DNA from: Bacillus luti
GTDB taxonomy: Bacteria; Bacillota; Bacilli; Bacillales; Bacillaceae_G
Assembly: GCF_001884105.1 (NCBI RefSeq)
Contig: NZ_MACI01000069.1
Location: forward strand, 186,001 to 250,000
DNA: 64,000 nt
Reading direction: 5' to 3'
A program made the position numbers and the translations under genes. Each line of letters starts with the position of its first letter. Position 1 is the first letter of the stretch. The notes beneath the pieces are model-generated. The model was not told where the DNA came from, ran no database searches, and saw nothing but the letters and a program-made list of their open reading frames with translations. Of the stretch, positions 29,084 through 37,750 are shown in pieces.

Positions 29084-29776
29084 ATGAGTTATAAAGCGAT
29101 GCTGTTTGATTTAGATGATACATTACTTGATAGGGATAAAGCAGTAGAAGCATTATTTTTAATTGTTTTAGAAAAGTGGTATGAAAATGTAGATGGTGCG
29201 ACTAAAAGCAACATGTTACAGAAATTCAAAGAATACGATAAAAGAGAATATGGCATAAGTAATAAAACGACAGTTTTAGAATCATTGTTTGATGAATTCA
29301 CGCCGAAGTATAGATTGCCACGCAATTGCATCCAAGATTTTTGGAATAATAATTTCCCTAGATGTTTTTCAATAGACCAAAATACTATTCATTTCTTAAA
29401 TCAAATAAAGAAGCACTTTAAAGTTGGAATTATAACAAATGGCTCAACTCAGAGGCAAAAGGCTAAAATAATTAACACGAATTTAAACAATTACTTTGAT
29501 ACGATCATTATTTCTGAAGAAGTGGGATTTAGTAAACCTGATAAACGTATATTCGAACTAGCATTAAATAAGCTAAATTTACAGCCGGAAAATACTTTAT
29601 TTGTTGGGGATGACTTAGAAAAGGATATTGCTGGTCCTCAAAATGTAAATATAAAAGGGGTGTGGTTTAACCCTCAGAAAATCAAGAATACTACCAAAAT
29701 ACAACCATATGCCGAGATTAACACTTTGGATAGTTTGTTAAGTTATGTTACTCCACAATATTTTTATAACAAGTAA
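29084..29776 (+). CDS. HAD-superfamily hydrolase (YjjG/5'-nucleotidase-like)
   Basis: This 230-residue phosphatase has all HAD motifs: FDLDDTLLDRD (nucleophile and acid-base Asp) at the N-terminus, VGIITNGS (motif II), SEEVGFSKPDKRIF (motif III Lys), and FVGDDLEKDIAG (motif IV). A helical cap lies between the first two. Close relatives dephosphorylate nucleotides or small phosphate metabolites. The start is the ATG at 29084; a TTG directly before it is an alternative, and AAAGG lies upstream. It is a single gene. Confidence 0.88.
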   Translation: MSYKAMLFDLDDTLLDRDKAVEALFLIVLEKWYENVDGATKSNMLQKFKEYDKREYGISNKTTVLESLFDEFTPKYRLPRNCIQDFWNNNFPRCFSIDQNTIHFLNQIKKHFKVGIITNGSTQRQKAKIINTNLNNYFDTIIISEEVGFSKPDKRIFELALNKLNLQPENTLFVGDDLEKDIAGPQNVNIKGVWFNPQKIKNTTKIQPYAEINTLDSLLSYVTPQYFYNK

Positions 29777-29950
29777 AATCAATTTCATATATATTCAAAA
29801 ATTTCATTGACCGTATTGGTAAGATAAAGATCTATATTTACAATAAAAAAGAGGCAATTTTAATAGCTGCGGCTAATTTAATCTATGATTAATATGAAGT
29901 TTTGTAAAACAATTTCACTCATACAGTGTACATTATAAAGGGGTGGGACT

Positions 29951-30322
29951 ATGGAAATAAAGAAAGTAGTAATCGATGGAATCAATATTGCGGTCATTAG
30001 AAACGATAAGGTATTAATATCCGATGTTCAATCTGCATTAGATACTATGGCAACAGTTCAATATGAGGTAAATGCGAAACATATTATTATCCATAAATCT
30101 TTAATAAGTGAAGATTTCTTTGATCTAAAAACACGTCTGGCGGGCGATATCCTTCAAAAATTTATAAACTACAAGGTAAAGATTGCTATCATTGGAGATT
30201 TCTCTATGTATACTAGTAAAAGCTTAAAGGATTTTATTTATGAATGTAATAAAGGGAAAGATATTTTTTACTTAGCAACTGAACAACAAGCAATTGAAAA
30301 ACTAAGTACATTAAAGCAATAA
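29951..30322 (+). CDS. DUF4180 domain protein
   Basis: This 123-residue cytoplasmic protein matches DUF4180: VLISDVQSALDTMATVQYE near the N-terminus, then the conserved HIIIHKSLISEDFFDLKT and the LAGDILQKFINYKVKIAIIGDF core. The function of this family is unknown to me. The ATG follows GGGGTGG. It stands between the HAD and MepB-like genes and is likely transcribed alone. Confidence 0.78.
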   Translation: MEIKKVVIDGINIAVIRNDKVLISDVQSALDTMATVQYEVNAKHIIIHKSLISEDFFDLKTRLAGDILQKFINYKVKIAIIGDFSMYTSKSLKDFIYECNKGKDIFYLATEQQAIEKLSTLKQ

Positions 30323-30427
30323 TAATAACCTAGTAAAATTCCCCTCTTTTTCACATCGCTTATTATTTACAACATATAAGAACTGACGTTTGTGATAAAC
30401 TAAGAAATGAATAAAGGGGGAATTTTC

Positions 30428-30931
30428 TTGAACAATTTTAATGATATAATCCACAATTTAAACAGCATAGTTTACAAACCTAACAATTTAATGATTACGA
30501 ATCTAAAAGAAGAAAAACAAAACGCAGAATATGCAGGATGTATATTTCACTTAAATAACAAAACCATTCGTTTTAGAAAATCAAAAATTACTCCTAATAA
30601 AATTGGTCAATTTGTTTCTTTTTGGGAGAAAGATGATAATATGCAAAATCAAGCGTTTTCTTATGACGCTGCTCCTGACTTATTAGTTATTACTTGTATA
30701 GATGAAAATAAACTAGGACAATTTATTTTCCCTAAAGAGATTCTTCTTAAGGAAAAAATCTTGAGAACACAAAATCAAAAAGGCAAGATGGCTATGAGGA
30801 TTTATCCGATCTGGGATAAGCCTGTCAGCAACCAAGCTAAAAAGAGCCAAATGTGGCAGCTTCAATATTTTGTTAATTTAAGTGATCATCATAATTTACC
30901 TATAGACAAACTATTAAATTTGTATTCATAG
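30428..30931 (+). CDS. MepB family protein
   Basis: This 167-residue protein matches MepB, encoded beside the multidrug pump MepA in Staphylococcus aureus. Signature parts are AGCIFHLNNKTIRFRKSKITPNKIGQ (first and central part), FVSFWEK, and the C-terminal KKSQMWQLQYFVNL. No pump gene is nearby, and the biochemical role of the family is unknown. I chose the TTG at 30428, preceded by AAAGGGGGA at 30409-30420; the ATG at 30407 precedes that site and is less likely. Confidence 0.78.
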   Translation: MNNFNDIIHNLNSIVYKPNNLMITNLKEEKQNAEYAGCIFHLNNKTIRFRKSKITPNKIGQFVSFWEKDDNMQNQAFSYDAAPDLLVITCIDENKLGQFIFPKEILLKEKILRTQNQKGKMAMRIYPIWDKPVSNQAKKSQMWQLQYFVNLSDHHNLPIDKLLNLYS

Positions 30932-31069
30932 CTTCTTATCTTAAGTAATCTTGTAGGTTAGACTTTTTGTACCGGTACAGTTACATGAAATGTACATTGT
31001 TTCAGTACCCCATCAAATTTACAATCAGCATATACTGTTTTAACTTATACATTTTAAGGGGTGCTGACT

Positions 31070-31837
31070 ATGACAAGTCTACAACATAAGCTTTTTACAA
31101 GATTGAATATTGCAAAGCGTACTGAAGTGAAGTTTGAAGAATTAAATACAATTCTCTTTGCATTTGCACACACTATACCATTTGAGAATTTAGATGTTAT
31201 AGCAGGTAATACGCATACAATTACTATGGAAAATTTACAGGATAAAATTTTAACTAGATCCCGCGGCGGACTTTGTTATGAATTAAACACTCTTTTTTAC
31301 TACTTTTTAAAAGATTGTGGTTATGATGTACAACTTGCATTAGGTACCGTATATAAAAATGATATAAACGCTTGGGCACTTGAAGATGGGCATATAACGA
31401 TTATTCTAAATTACGATAACGTACGATACGTAATTGATGTAGGTATTGCTTCTTTAGTACCTCTAGTTCCTGTATCTTTTACTGGTGAGCCTGTTTCTTC
31501 TAAAAATGGTACGTATCGAGTTAGACGAAAAGATACGAGTAAAGGGAATTACGTTCTAGAAAGAAAAGATACGAATGGTGAGTGGAAAGTATGTCATGCT
31601 TTTTATAATCGTATCATTGATGAGGCAGTAGTGAATGATGTTCAAAAAAGAGTAGTAGAAGATGAGAAATCTATTTTCAATAAAGGACCCATTGCGGTCA
31701 AATTGACGGACTCTGGCCATGTCTCTTTAACAAATACTAGTTTCACTGAAATAGTTCATGGTGAAAAAGCGAAACGTGAAATTACAGAAAATCAATATAG
31801 AAAGCTTTTATATACTTTATTTGCTATTGAGTTGTGA
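31070..31837 (+). CDS. Arylamine N-acetyltransferase
   Basis: This 255-residue enzyme transfers acetyl from acetyl-CoA to arylamines, hydrazines and N-hydroxyarylamines. The catalytic triad is visible: Cys in SRGGLCYELN, His in LEDGHITIIL, and Asp in YVIDVGIA. Length and order fit the NAT family. The ATG at 31070 follows AAGGGGTG; a GTG at 31061 lies inside the ribosome site. Its short spacing to a hairpin at 31840-31880 marks the end of its transcript. A detoxification role is inferred from the family. Confidence 0.93.
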   Translation: MTSLQHKLFTRLNIAKRTEVKFEELNTILFAFAHTIPFENLDVIAGNTHTITMENLQDKILTRSRGGLCYELNTLFYYFLKDCGYDVQLALGTVYKNDINAWALEDGHITIILNYDNVRYVIDVGIASLVPLVPVSFTGEPVSSKNGTYRVRRKDTSKGNYVLERKDTNGEWKVCHAFYNRIIDEAVVNDVQKRVVEDEKSIFNKGPIAVKLTDSGHVSLTNTSFTEIVHGEKAKREITENQYRKLLYTLFAIEL

Positions 31838-31839
31838 AT

Positions 31840-31880
31840 ATACAAATAGCCGGTTCTTATTCAGAATCGGCTATTTGTAT
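31840..31880. terminator. Bidirectional terminator between convergent genes
   Basis: ATACAAATAGCCG (31840-31852) pairs perfectly with CGGCTATTTGTAT (31868-31880). It starts 3 bases after the acetyltransferase stop and overlaps the last codons of the 60-residue minus-strand gene. T-rich sequence follows on the plus strand. Confidence 0.8.
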
Positions 31881-32039
31881 AATTTTTGGTTTGAAAGGTT
31901 TTCTTCTAATGTGTTTAGGGAACTGTGGTATAGTTAATGTTTTTAATGTTTCTGCAGCCTCTTCGTATGAATTAAAAACTGGTTCTTTTCCATCATCCCC
32001 CTGTAAAACTAGTCCTTCATCTCGGATTACATACGGCAT
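31857..32039 (-). CDS. Small conserved-looking protein, 60 residues
   Basis: The protein begins MPYVIRDEGLVLQGDDGKEP and continues with an acidic helix (NSYEEAAETLKTL) and a basic, proline-containing tail. AAAGGGG precedes the ATG on the minus strand. The plus-strand frame over the same bases lacks a ribosome site. I do not recognise a family; it has no membrane segment. Its 3' end lies in the terminator shared with the acetyltransferase gene. Confidence 0.6.
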   Translation of the reverse strand: MPYVIRDEGLVLQGDDGKEPVFNSYEEAAETLKTLTIPQFPKHIRRKPFKPKIIQIADSE

Positions 32040-32183
32040 AAAACGACCCCTTTAAATAAAGATTTTTGTTCTTTTGAAACAGAATAACACTATTTAAAGT
32101 TTGATTTTCTTAATAGATATAATACACTAGAACAGTATAAAAAAAGTATATAAAATGAATATTGGATGTAAAGGAAGATTATT

Positions 32184-32837
32184 ATGTCAGTAATTGATAA
32201 ATTGAAACTAAATAAGTATACAAATATGGTTGTTATTAATGAACCAAGTGATTATGACATTTTTACAGGTAAAGAAACATCATTTTCAAAAGAACATGAT
32301 GCTGTTTTTATTTTTGTAGAAACGCTTGATGAGATGGTAGAGCATACAAATTTCATTATTAAAAATGAAGAGTTGTTACTTGAGAAAGGGTATGTATTTT
32401 TTGCGTATCCGAAAAAAGGTAATTCTCGTTATAGTACTTTTATTCATCGTGATGAAATGTTTCCAGCTTTAAATGTTGGAGAAGATGGGTATGTAGGAAA
32501 GAGCGATATTAAATTTGCGCGAATGGTAAGTATGGATGACGTCTTCACTGTTGTAGGCTTAAAGTGTGAGAAGAAAAAAGCGACGAAAACACCTGCAATG
32601 AGCCAATGTGTAGCTGATTATGCAGATCGAATTCAAGATGTTGAAGCTTTATTAGCTAATCATCCAAATGAACTTACGTTTTATCAAAGTTTAACACCTG
32701 GATACCAAAAAGATTGGGCGCGTAATTTATTTTCTGTAAAACAAGAAAAAACACGTGAAAAACGTCTTGAGAAAATGATTGAAATCCTTTCACAAGGATA
32801 TAAAACAATTGAATTATTCCGTAAGAAGAAAAAATAA
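32184..32837 (+). CDS. YdeI/OmpD-associated family protein
   Basis: This 217-residue protein has a C-terminal YdeI/OmdA domain, recognisable in LTFYQSLTPGYQKDWARNLF followed by KTREKRLEKMIEILSQGYK. The N-terminal half (residues 1-130) is a separate alpha/beta part with HDAVFIFVETLDEMVEHT. In B. subtilis, YdeI-type proteins are linked to envelope-stress regulons; the mechanism is unknown. The ATG follows AAGGAAG. A hairpin around 32891-32924 (TATTCCTT / AAGGAATG) may end the transcript. Confidence 0.8.
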   Translation: MSVIDKLKLNKYTNMVVINEPSDYDIFTGKETSFSKEHDAVFIFVETLDEMVEHTNFIIKNEELLLEKGYVFFAYPKKGNSRYSTFIHRDEMFPALNVGEDGYVGKSDIKFARMVSMDDVFTVVGLKCEKKKATKTPAMSQCVADYADRIQDVEALLANHPNELTFYQSLTPGYQKDWARNLFSVKQEKTREKRLEKMIEILSQGYKTIELFRKKKK

Positions 32838-32964
32838 TGATTAGGAACGTCACAATGATGCAACAATTAATTGGGATGAGTACATTGAAAAAAGTATTCC
32901 TTCCATTATACTAAGGAATGTTCTTATATTTATATAATTAGTAAAAAAAGAAAAGGTGTTTAAA

Positions 32965-34080
32965 ATGAAATCGTATATTGTAGTTGGAGCCGGTATTTTA
33001 GGAGCGTCTACTGCTTATCATCTTGCTAAGGCTGGCGCGAACGTTATTATCGTGGATCGTCAACAAGTAGGTCAAGCAACTGATGCAGCAGCCGGTATTG
33101 TCTGTCCATGGCTTTCACAACGTCGTAATAAGGCATGGTATAAAATCGTTAAAGGCGGTGCGCGTTACTATTCTTCGTTAATTCAGCAATTAGAAGAAGA
33201 CGGTGAAACGGATACAGGTTACAACCGTGTAGGTGCAATTAGTTTACATACTGATGAGAAAAAATTAGATCAAATGGAAGAGCGAGCGTATAAACGCCGT
33301 GAAGATGCACCGGAAATTGGTGAAATCACTCGCTTATCAGCTGAAGAAACGAAAAAATTATTCCCAGCATTATCAGAAGAATATAGTTCTGTTCACATTA
33401 GTGGTGCTGCACGAGTAAACGGAAGATTATTACGCAACGCATTAATAAGCGCTGCGAAAAAACATGGTGCAACTTTTATAAAAGGCGATGCAGTATTAGT
33501 CCGTGAAGGTAATCATATTACGGGAGTTAAAGTAAACGATGAAACAATTTTATCAGAAAAGGTTATTGTAACTGCAGGTGCATGGGCGAATGAAATCTTA
33601 AACCCATTAGGAATTAATTTCTTAGTTACGTTCCAAAAAGGACAAATTGTTCATTTGCAAATGGAAAATACAGCAACAGAAAATATGCCTGTTGTTATGC
33701 CGCCAAACGATCAATATATTTTAACGTTTGATAATGGTCATTTCGTAATTGGTGCAACACATGAGAATGATACTGGTTTCGATCACCGTGTAACTGCAGG
33801 TGGTTTAAACGAAGTTTTCCATAAAGCAATAACAGTTGCACCTGGATTAGAAAATGCTACCATGCTTGAAACGAGAGTTGGATTCAGACCATTTACGCCA
33901 GGATTCTTACCTGTTATTGGCCCGCTTCCTAACTTTGAAGGTATTCTCGTTGCGAACGGATTAGGTGCTTCAGGTTTAACGGCAGGTCCATATTTAGGGT
34001 CAGAACTTGCTAAATTAGCGCTGGGACAACCGATTGAATTAGATTTAAATGATTATGACGTTGCTGGCGCAATTGAATAA
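32965..34080 (+). CDS. FAD-dependent amine/D-amino-acid oxidoreductase (DadA/glycine-oxidase-like)
   Basis: This 371-residue flavoprotein has the dinucleotide-binding VVGAGILGASTAYHLAKAG at the N-terminus, AAGIVCPW (substrate domain), TAGAWANE, and a C-terminal FAD motif GFRPFTPGFLPVIGPL with NGLGASGLTAGP. These are typical of the DAO family, which oxidises amino groups of glycine, sarcosine or D-amino acids. The ATG at 32965 has AAAAGGTG upstream; the GTG at 32956 overlaps it. Its codon use (CGT, GGT-rich) looks like a well-expressed gene. The substrate is not assigned. Confidence 0.88.
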   Translation: MKSYIVVGAGILGASTAYHLAKAGANVIIVDRQQVGQATDAAAGIVCPWLSQRRNKAWYKIVKGGARYYSSLIQQLEEDGETDTGYNRVGAISLHTDEKKLDQMEERAYKRREDAPEIGEITRLSAEETKKLFPALSEEYSSVHISGAARVNGRLLRNALISAAKKHGATFIKGDAVLVREGNHITGVKVNDETILSEKVIVTAGAWANEILNPLGINFLVTFQKGQIVHLQMENTATENMPVVMPPNDQYILTFDNGHFVIGATHENDTGFDHRVTAGGLNEVFHKAITVAPGLENATMLETRVGFRPFTPGFLPVIGPLPNFEGILVANGLGASGLTAGPYLGSELAKLALGQPIELDLNDYDVAGAIE

Positions 34081-34150
34081 CATGGAGTACTAATCAGTTT
34101 TTCTTCGTTAAGAGTAAGCCTGTTTATGAAAAATAAAATACTTTAAAAAT

Positions 34151-34206
34151 AGAGGGCCGACACGATAAACCTGCATTATTAATGTAGAATTGTGATGTTG
34201 GCTCTT
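34151..34206 (+). terminator. Probable terminator of the FAD oxidoreductase gene
   Basis: AGGGCCGACAC pairs with GATGTTGGCTCT through G-T pairs over a long loop that includes TGCATT/AATGTA, then T-rich sequence. Confidence 0.5.
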
Positions 34207-34250
34207 TATTCATATTTATTTAAAGCTTATTTTCGAGAGGAGGTTAAGCA

Positions 34251-34700
34251 ATGCGAGCACCCTATCAAGTATTGATATTTCCTTATATAAAAACTGATGA
34301 TTCTATTCAATATGCCATTTTCAACCGAAGTGATTATGGTTATTGGCAAGGAATTGCTGGTGGTGGAGAGGACGGTGAGATTCCTATTGAATCAGCAAAA
34401 CGGGAAGCGTTTGAAGAAGCTGGTATTATAAGAGAATATCCATATATAAAATTAGATTCTGTGTCTTCACTACCAGTAGAGGATGTAGTTGGAGGATTCC
34501 TTTGGGGAGAAGACGTTTATGTAATAAAAGAATTTTCTTTTGGAGTTAAAGTCCCTACAAAAAACATCTCATTATCTAAAGAACATTTCCATTATAAATG
34601 GTTATGCTTTGAGGAAGCAGTAAAGCTTTTGAAATGGGATAGTAACAAAACAGCATTGTGGGAATTAAACAAAAGACTATTAAAACAATTAAAGTGTTAG
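34251..34700 (+). CDS. NUDIX hydrolase
   Basis: This 149-residue protein has a complete Nudix box: GGEDGEIP, then ESAKREAFEEAGI, in the Gx5Ex7REUxEExGU order at about residues 39-61. Nudix enzymes hydrolyse nucleoside diphosphate linkages. It has extra residues such as SLPVEDVVGGFLWGED resembling dATP/NTP pyrophosphohydrolase-like members. The ATG follows GAGGAGG. A terminator follows. It is one of four NUDIX genes in the window. Confidence 0.88.
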   Translation: MRAPYQVLIFPYIKTDDSIQYAIFNRSDYGYWQGIAGGGEDGEIPIESAKREAFEEAGIIREYPYIKLDSVSSLPVEDVVGGFLWGEDVYVIKEFSFGVKVPTKNISLSKEHFHYKWLCFEEAVKLLKWDSNKTALWELNKRLLKQLKC

Positions 34701-34746
34701 CTAACAAAAATATTAGTGGAATAAGAATTGAACAATTAAGACAAGC

Positions 34747-34776
34747 CTTGCTACACTTCATATGTAGCAAGTTTTT
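34747..34776 (+). terminator. Terminator of the NUDIX gene
   Basis: CTTGCTACA (34747-34755) and TGTAGCAAG (34763-34771) form a stem followed by six T. Confidence 0.88.
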
Positions 34777-34879
34777 TCATAGCGTCGTTTTTTTAAACCA
34801 AATTGTGATCAAATGATGAGTTACACCAAATATCGGAAATATATAATAGAAAATAAATTTCATATAGAGGTGAAATTAT

Positions 34880-35842
34880 ATGCCTAAAATTGATAATATG
34901 TTAGCGATTCTATGGATGCTTCGTTCAGGTAAAAAAATTACTGCAAATCAAATCTCAGAAAAGTTAGAGATTAATATAAGGACTGTGTATCGTTATATTG
35001 ATACACTTTCAACAAGTGGCGTACCTATAATTTCAGAACCAGGACATAACGGTGGATACACTTTACTGAATAATTTTATTGAGGCTCCTCTTTTTTTTGA
35101 TTTTGAGGAGCAAACTTCACTATTTCACGCTGCTGTTTTCGCAGAAGAAGCCGGATATTATGGAGGTGAAGCACTAAATAGGGCCATTTCAAAACTAAGT
35201 AAATACTCAAATCAAGAGCAGGAAACAAAGATAAACCAACATTTAACTAATCTTGAAGTAATAAGTCGATTACGTCCACTCTCTATAGAACCTTTTTTGA
35301 AGGAGTTGGAGCAGGCCGTAGCTGACGGGTATTCAGTAAAAATTCTTTACCATAAAAGTGGCGAAAAGCAATTAAATTATAGATTAGTCGATCCATACAG
35401 AATTATCTTTTGGAATAATAAGTGGTATGTGATTGGATTTTGTCATCTTAGGAATGATATCCGTAGTTTTAGAGTAGATCGAATTGAAAGTCTAATGCTA
35501 ACCGAAAATAAGTTTAACCGGCCAAAAGATTTTTCAGCACGTGACTTTTTTATAAAAAACCTCCTTCCAACTATAGAAGATAAGGAAGGGATTATTTCTT
35601 TGGTTATTAATGGAGATAAAAGTGTATTGGCTGATATTTGCCAGCATTGGTTTTTAGGACATTATTTACAAGAACGGACTTCAAATCAAGCAGTTTTTCT
35701 TCTTGAAAAAGATATAATTCATACATATGTACCTTATTTACTTTTACCGTACAATAAATCTATTAAAGTTATTGAGCCGATAAGTCTTAAGAAAAGACTT
35801 ATTGAAGTTCTGTCGGAATTAATAAAATTTCATCAAGTATGA
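34880..35842 (+). CDS. YafY-type transcriptional regulator with HTH and WYL domains
   Basis: This 320-residue protein has an N-terminal winged helix (ITANQISEKLEINIRTVYRYID, residues about 20-41) and a C-terminal WYL domain (KILYHKSGEKQLNYRLVDPY, then NKWYVIGFCHLRNDIRSFRVDRI). WYL domains bind ligands or nucleic acids. The ATG follows GAGGTG. The DJ-1/PfpI gene starts 75 bases downstream in the same direction, so the regulator probably controls this pair. Confidence 0.88.
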   Translation: MPKIDNMLAILWMLRSGKKITANQISEKLEINIRTVYRYIDTLSTSGVPIISEPGHNGGYTLLNNFIEAPLFFDFEEQTSLFHAAVFAEEAGYYGGEALNRAISKLSKYSNQEQETKINQHLTNLEVISRLRPLSIEPFLKELEQAVADGYSVKILYHKSGEKQLNYRLVDPYRIIFWNNKWYVIGFCHLRNDIRSFRVDRIESLMLTENKFNRPKDFSARDFFIKNLLPTIEDKEGIISLVINGDKSVLADICQHWFLGHYLQERTSNQAVFLLEKDIIHTYVPYLLLPYNKSIKVIEPISLKKRLIEVLSELIKFHQV

Positions 35843-35880
35843 TAACTTCCCTGACGTTAGCTGTCAGGGAAGTTATCATA
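35838..35880. repeat. Perfect 18-bp hairpin at the end of the WYL regulator gene
   Basis: Arms 35838-35855 and 35863-35880 are perfect inverted repeats (core ACTTCCCTGAC / GTCAGGGAAGT) around 7 bases. The regulator's TGA stop is in the left arm. No T-run follows, so it is either an operator for the downstream gene or an mRNA-processing hairpin. Confidence 0.75.
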
Positions 35881-35916
35881 TAATAGCTATATCAATTGTG
35901 ATTGGAGTGCTATTGG

Positions 35917-36549
35917 ATGCAAACAAAAAAAGTTTTTCTATATGTATTTAATACAATGTCGGACTGGGAATATGGATATTTAATTGCTGAACTAAACTCA
36001 GGAAGATATTTCAAAAAAGATTTAGCACCTTTAAAAGTAATTACAGTAGGAGCTAATAAAGAATTGATTACTACTATGGGAGGACTGAGCATAAAACCAG
36101 ATATTTCCCTTGATGAATGTATTCTTGAGAGTAAAGATCTTTTAATTTTACCAGGAGGGACTACTTGGAGTGAAGAAATTCATCAACCTATCTTGGAGAG
36201 AATTGGCCAAGCTTTAAAGCTGGGCACTATTGTTGCTGCAATTTGTGGTGCAACTGATGCCCTCGCGAATATGGGATACTTGGATACTAGAAAACATACA
36301 AGTAATAACCTAGAATATACTAAAATGGTATGTCCTAATTATAAAGGAGAAAAGTTCTATGAGTTGGGATCTGCGGTATCTGATGCGAATTTAGTTACTG
36401 CATCAGGAATAGCTCCTCTGGAATTTGCAATGGAGGTACTGAAAAAAATAGATGTATTTACACCAGATGCATTACATTCATGGTATAACCTAAATAAGAC
36501 TCATAAACCTGAATACTTCTTCCAGTTAATGAATTCAATAACTAGATGA
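35917..36549 (+). CDS. DJ-1/PfpI family protein (type 1 glutamine amidotransferase-like)
   Basis: This 210-residue protein has the class I glutamine amidotransferase fold with the nucleophile elbow AAICGATDALANMG (Cys) and the upstream Glu region LLILPGGTTWSEE. Relatives include B. subtilis YdeA and glyoxalase/deglycase-like DJ-1 proteins. Start: ATG at 35917 with GGAGTG at 35904-35909. It is paired with the WYL regulator upstream and followed by a strong terminator at 36591-36628. Confidence 0.85.
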   Translation: MQTKKVFLYVFNTMSDWEYGYLIAELNSGRYFKKDLAPLKVITVGANKELITTMGGLSIKPDISLDECILESKDLLILPGGTTWSEEIHQPILERIGQALKLGTIVAAICGATDALANMGYLDTRKHTSNNLEYTKMVCPNYKGEKFYELGSAVSDANLVTASGIAPLEFAMEVLKKIDVFTPDALHSWYNLNKTHKPEYFFQLMNSITR

Positions 36550-36590
36550 GCTAAAAAAAAACAACTTAGCAGATTTATATTAGTTTAAAT

Positions 36591-36629
36591 AAAAACCATG
36601 CTTTAGACAACGTCAAAGCATGGTTTTTG
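36591..36629 (+). terminator. Terminator of the DJ-1/PfpI gene
   Basis: AAAAACCATGCTTT (36591-36604) pairs perfectly with AAAGCATGGTTTTT (36615-36628). Confidence 0.9.
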
Positions 36630-36660
36630 AATATAATTTAAAAATGCTTATAGGGCTTAT

Positions 36661-36789
36661 AGGGGTTTGATCCCTTATAGAGGAATAGGAATGAAAAAGC
36701 CCAATTTCTATTAATTAACGGTGAAGTTGGATTTTTTAGTATTGAAAAATCCTTAACGTTGTAAATCCGCATTTTCCTGACGGTACCCC
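36661..36789. repeat. Structured intergenic repeat, copy A
   Basis: This 129-base element starts AGGGGTTTGATCCC and ends TGACGGTACCCC. The ends can pair (AGGGGT with ACCCC) to close a long RNA fold. Inside, GGATTTTT pairs with AAAAATCC around 36729-36752. Copy B at 38250-38365 shares the same boundary boxes but differs inside. It resembles the short interspersed repeats (bcr type) reported in the B. cereus group, but I cannot assign the class by memory. Confidence 0.55.
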
Positions 36790-36982
36790 AATAATCAAGC
36801 TTGTTTAGAAAGAAAAACGTTTTTTATACCTGAGGATAGTGAAAACTTCGCGTCTTTCTTACAATTATCGTGAATTTATTTCGAATTCACGCGGTTTTCT
36901 GTCAATTAAAAGAGACAAACTTGGATATATATGCTAACATCAGGGAGGAATTGTAAAGGAAGTTGGAAAAATGGAGGTAATT

Positions 36983-37555
36983 ATGAAAACTTTCATATAT
37001 ATGGTGAGACACGGAGATTCACCGAAATTTGGAAAAGAAGAGACAAGAGGATTAACTGAAAAAGGAAAATTAGATGTTCAACGAATAACAGATGCATTAC
37101 AAGGTGAGGGAATCGACGTTGTTATCTCAAGTCCATACAATCGCTCAATTCTAACTGTTCAGCAGTTAGCAAAGCAAATAGGACAAGAAGTTATAGTATT
37201 TGAGGACTTAAAAGAGAGAATTTTTATTGCTGAAGAGGAACGAATGTCGGATAAAGAATTATTCCCTTTGATAGAAAAGTCATTCTTAGAGCCCGACTTT
37301 GCTTTAATGGGAGGAGAGTCGAATATCGACTGTCAGAAACGTGCTATAAAAGGTTTAAAAGAATTATTAAACACCTATCGAGGACAGAAAGTAGTATTAG
37401 GCACTCATGGAGCTGTAATGACTTTGATGATGGGATATTATGACAGCAAGTATGATTTGAATTTTTTACTACAGACATCAAAACCAGATATATATAGAAT
37501 GGAATTCAATGGGCAGGAATTGGTGGAAGTTAAAAGGTTGTGGGAAATTTCATAG
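36983..37555 (+). CDS. Histidine phosphatase family protein
   Basis: This 190-residue protein belongs to the phosphoglycerate-mutase-like phosphatases. The phosphohistidine motif is MVRHGDS at residues 6-12, with the second Arg in SSPYNRS, Glu in FEDLKERIF, and the second catalytic His in VVLGTHGAVM. The ATG at 36983 follows GGAGGT at 36973-36978; an ATG at 36971 lies upstream of it. It stands alone, ending in a 17-bp terminator. Substrate unknown. Confidence 0.88.
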   Translation: MKTFIYMVRHGDSPKFGKEETRGLTEKGKLDVQRITDALQGEGIDVVISSPYNRSILTVQQLAKQIGQEVIVFEDLKERIFIAEEERMSDKELFPLIEKSFLEPDFALMGGESNIDCQKRAIKGLKELLNTYRGQKVVLGTHGAVMTLMMGYYDSKYDLNFLLQTSKPDIYRMEFNGQELVEVKRLWEIS

Positions 37556-37597
37556 ATTGACTTTATTCATCCATAGCTTACCTAAATGGCGTGTATT

Positions 37598-37635
37598 ATA
37601 AGAAAAAGGGTTACTGTGGTAACCCTTTTTCTTAT
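37598..37635 (+). terminator. Terminator of the histidine phosphatase gene
   Basis: Arms 37598-37614 and 37619-37635 are a perfect 17-bp stem (core AAAGGGTTAC / GTAACCCTTT) with a 4-base loop and T-run. Confidence 0.9.
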
Positions 37636-37677
37636 GGCACTGACGGGGATTGAGTTCAACAATATAAAAATTCGGTT

Positions 37678-37699
37678 CTTAGCGTACACTTAGCGTACA
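37678..37699 (+). repeat. Tandem 11-bp repeat upstream of a hypothetical gene
   Basis: CTTAGCGTACA occurs twice with no gap, 52-73 bases before the chosen start at 37751. Such spacing places matching bases one helical turn apart, as in a tandem protein-binding site. Confidence 0.55.
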
Positions 37700-37750
37700 A
37701 AATTCACTTTTTGTTCTTGCTATCCCGAGGTGAAATGGGAGGGAATGTTT

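Noticed and set aside
31834-32055. Plus-strand frame opposite the 60-residue gene at 31857-32039
   Set aside because: It lacks a ribosome site, while the minus-strand gene has AAAGGGG and a typical acidic helix.
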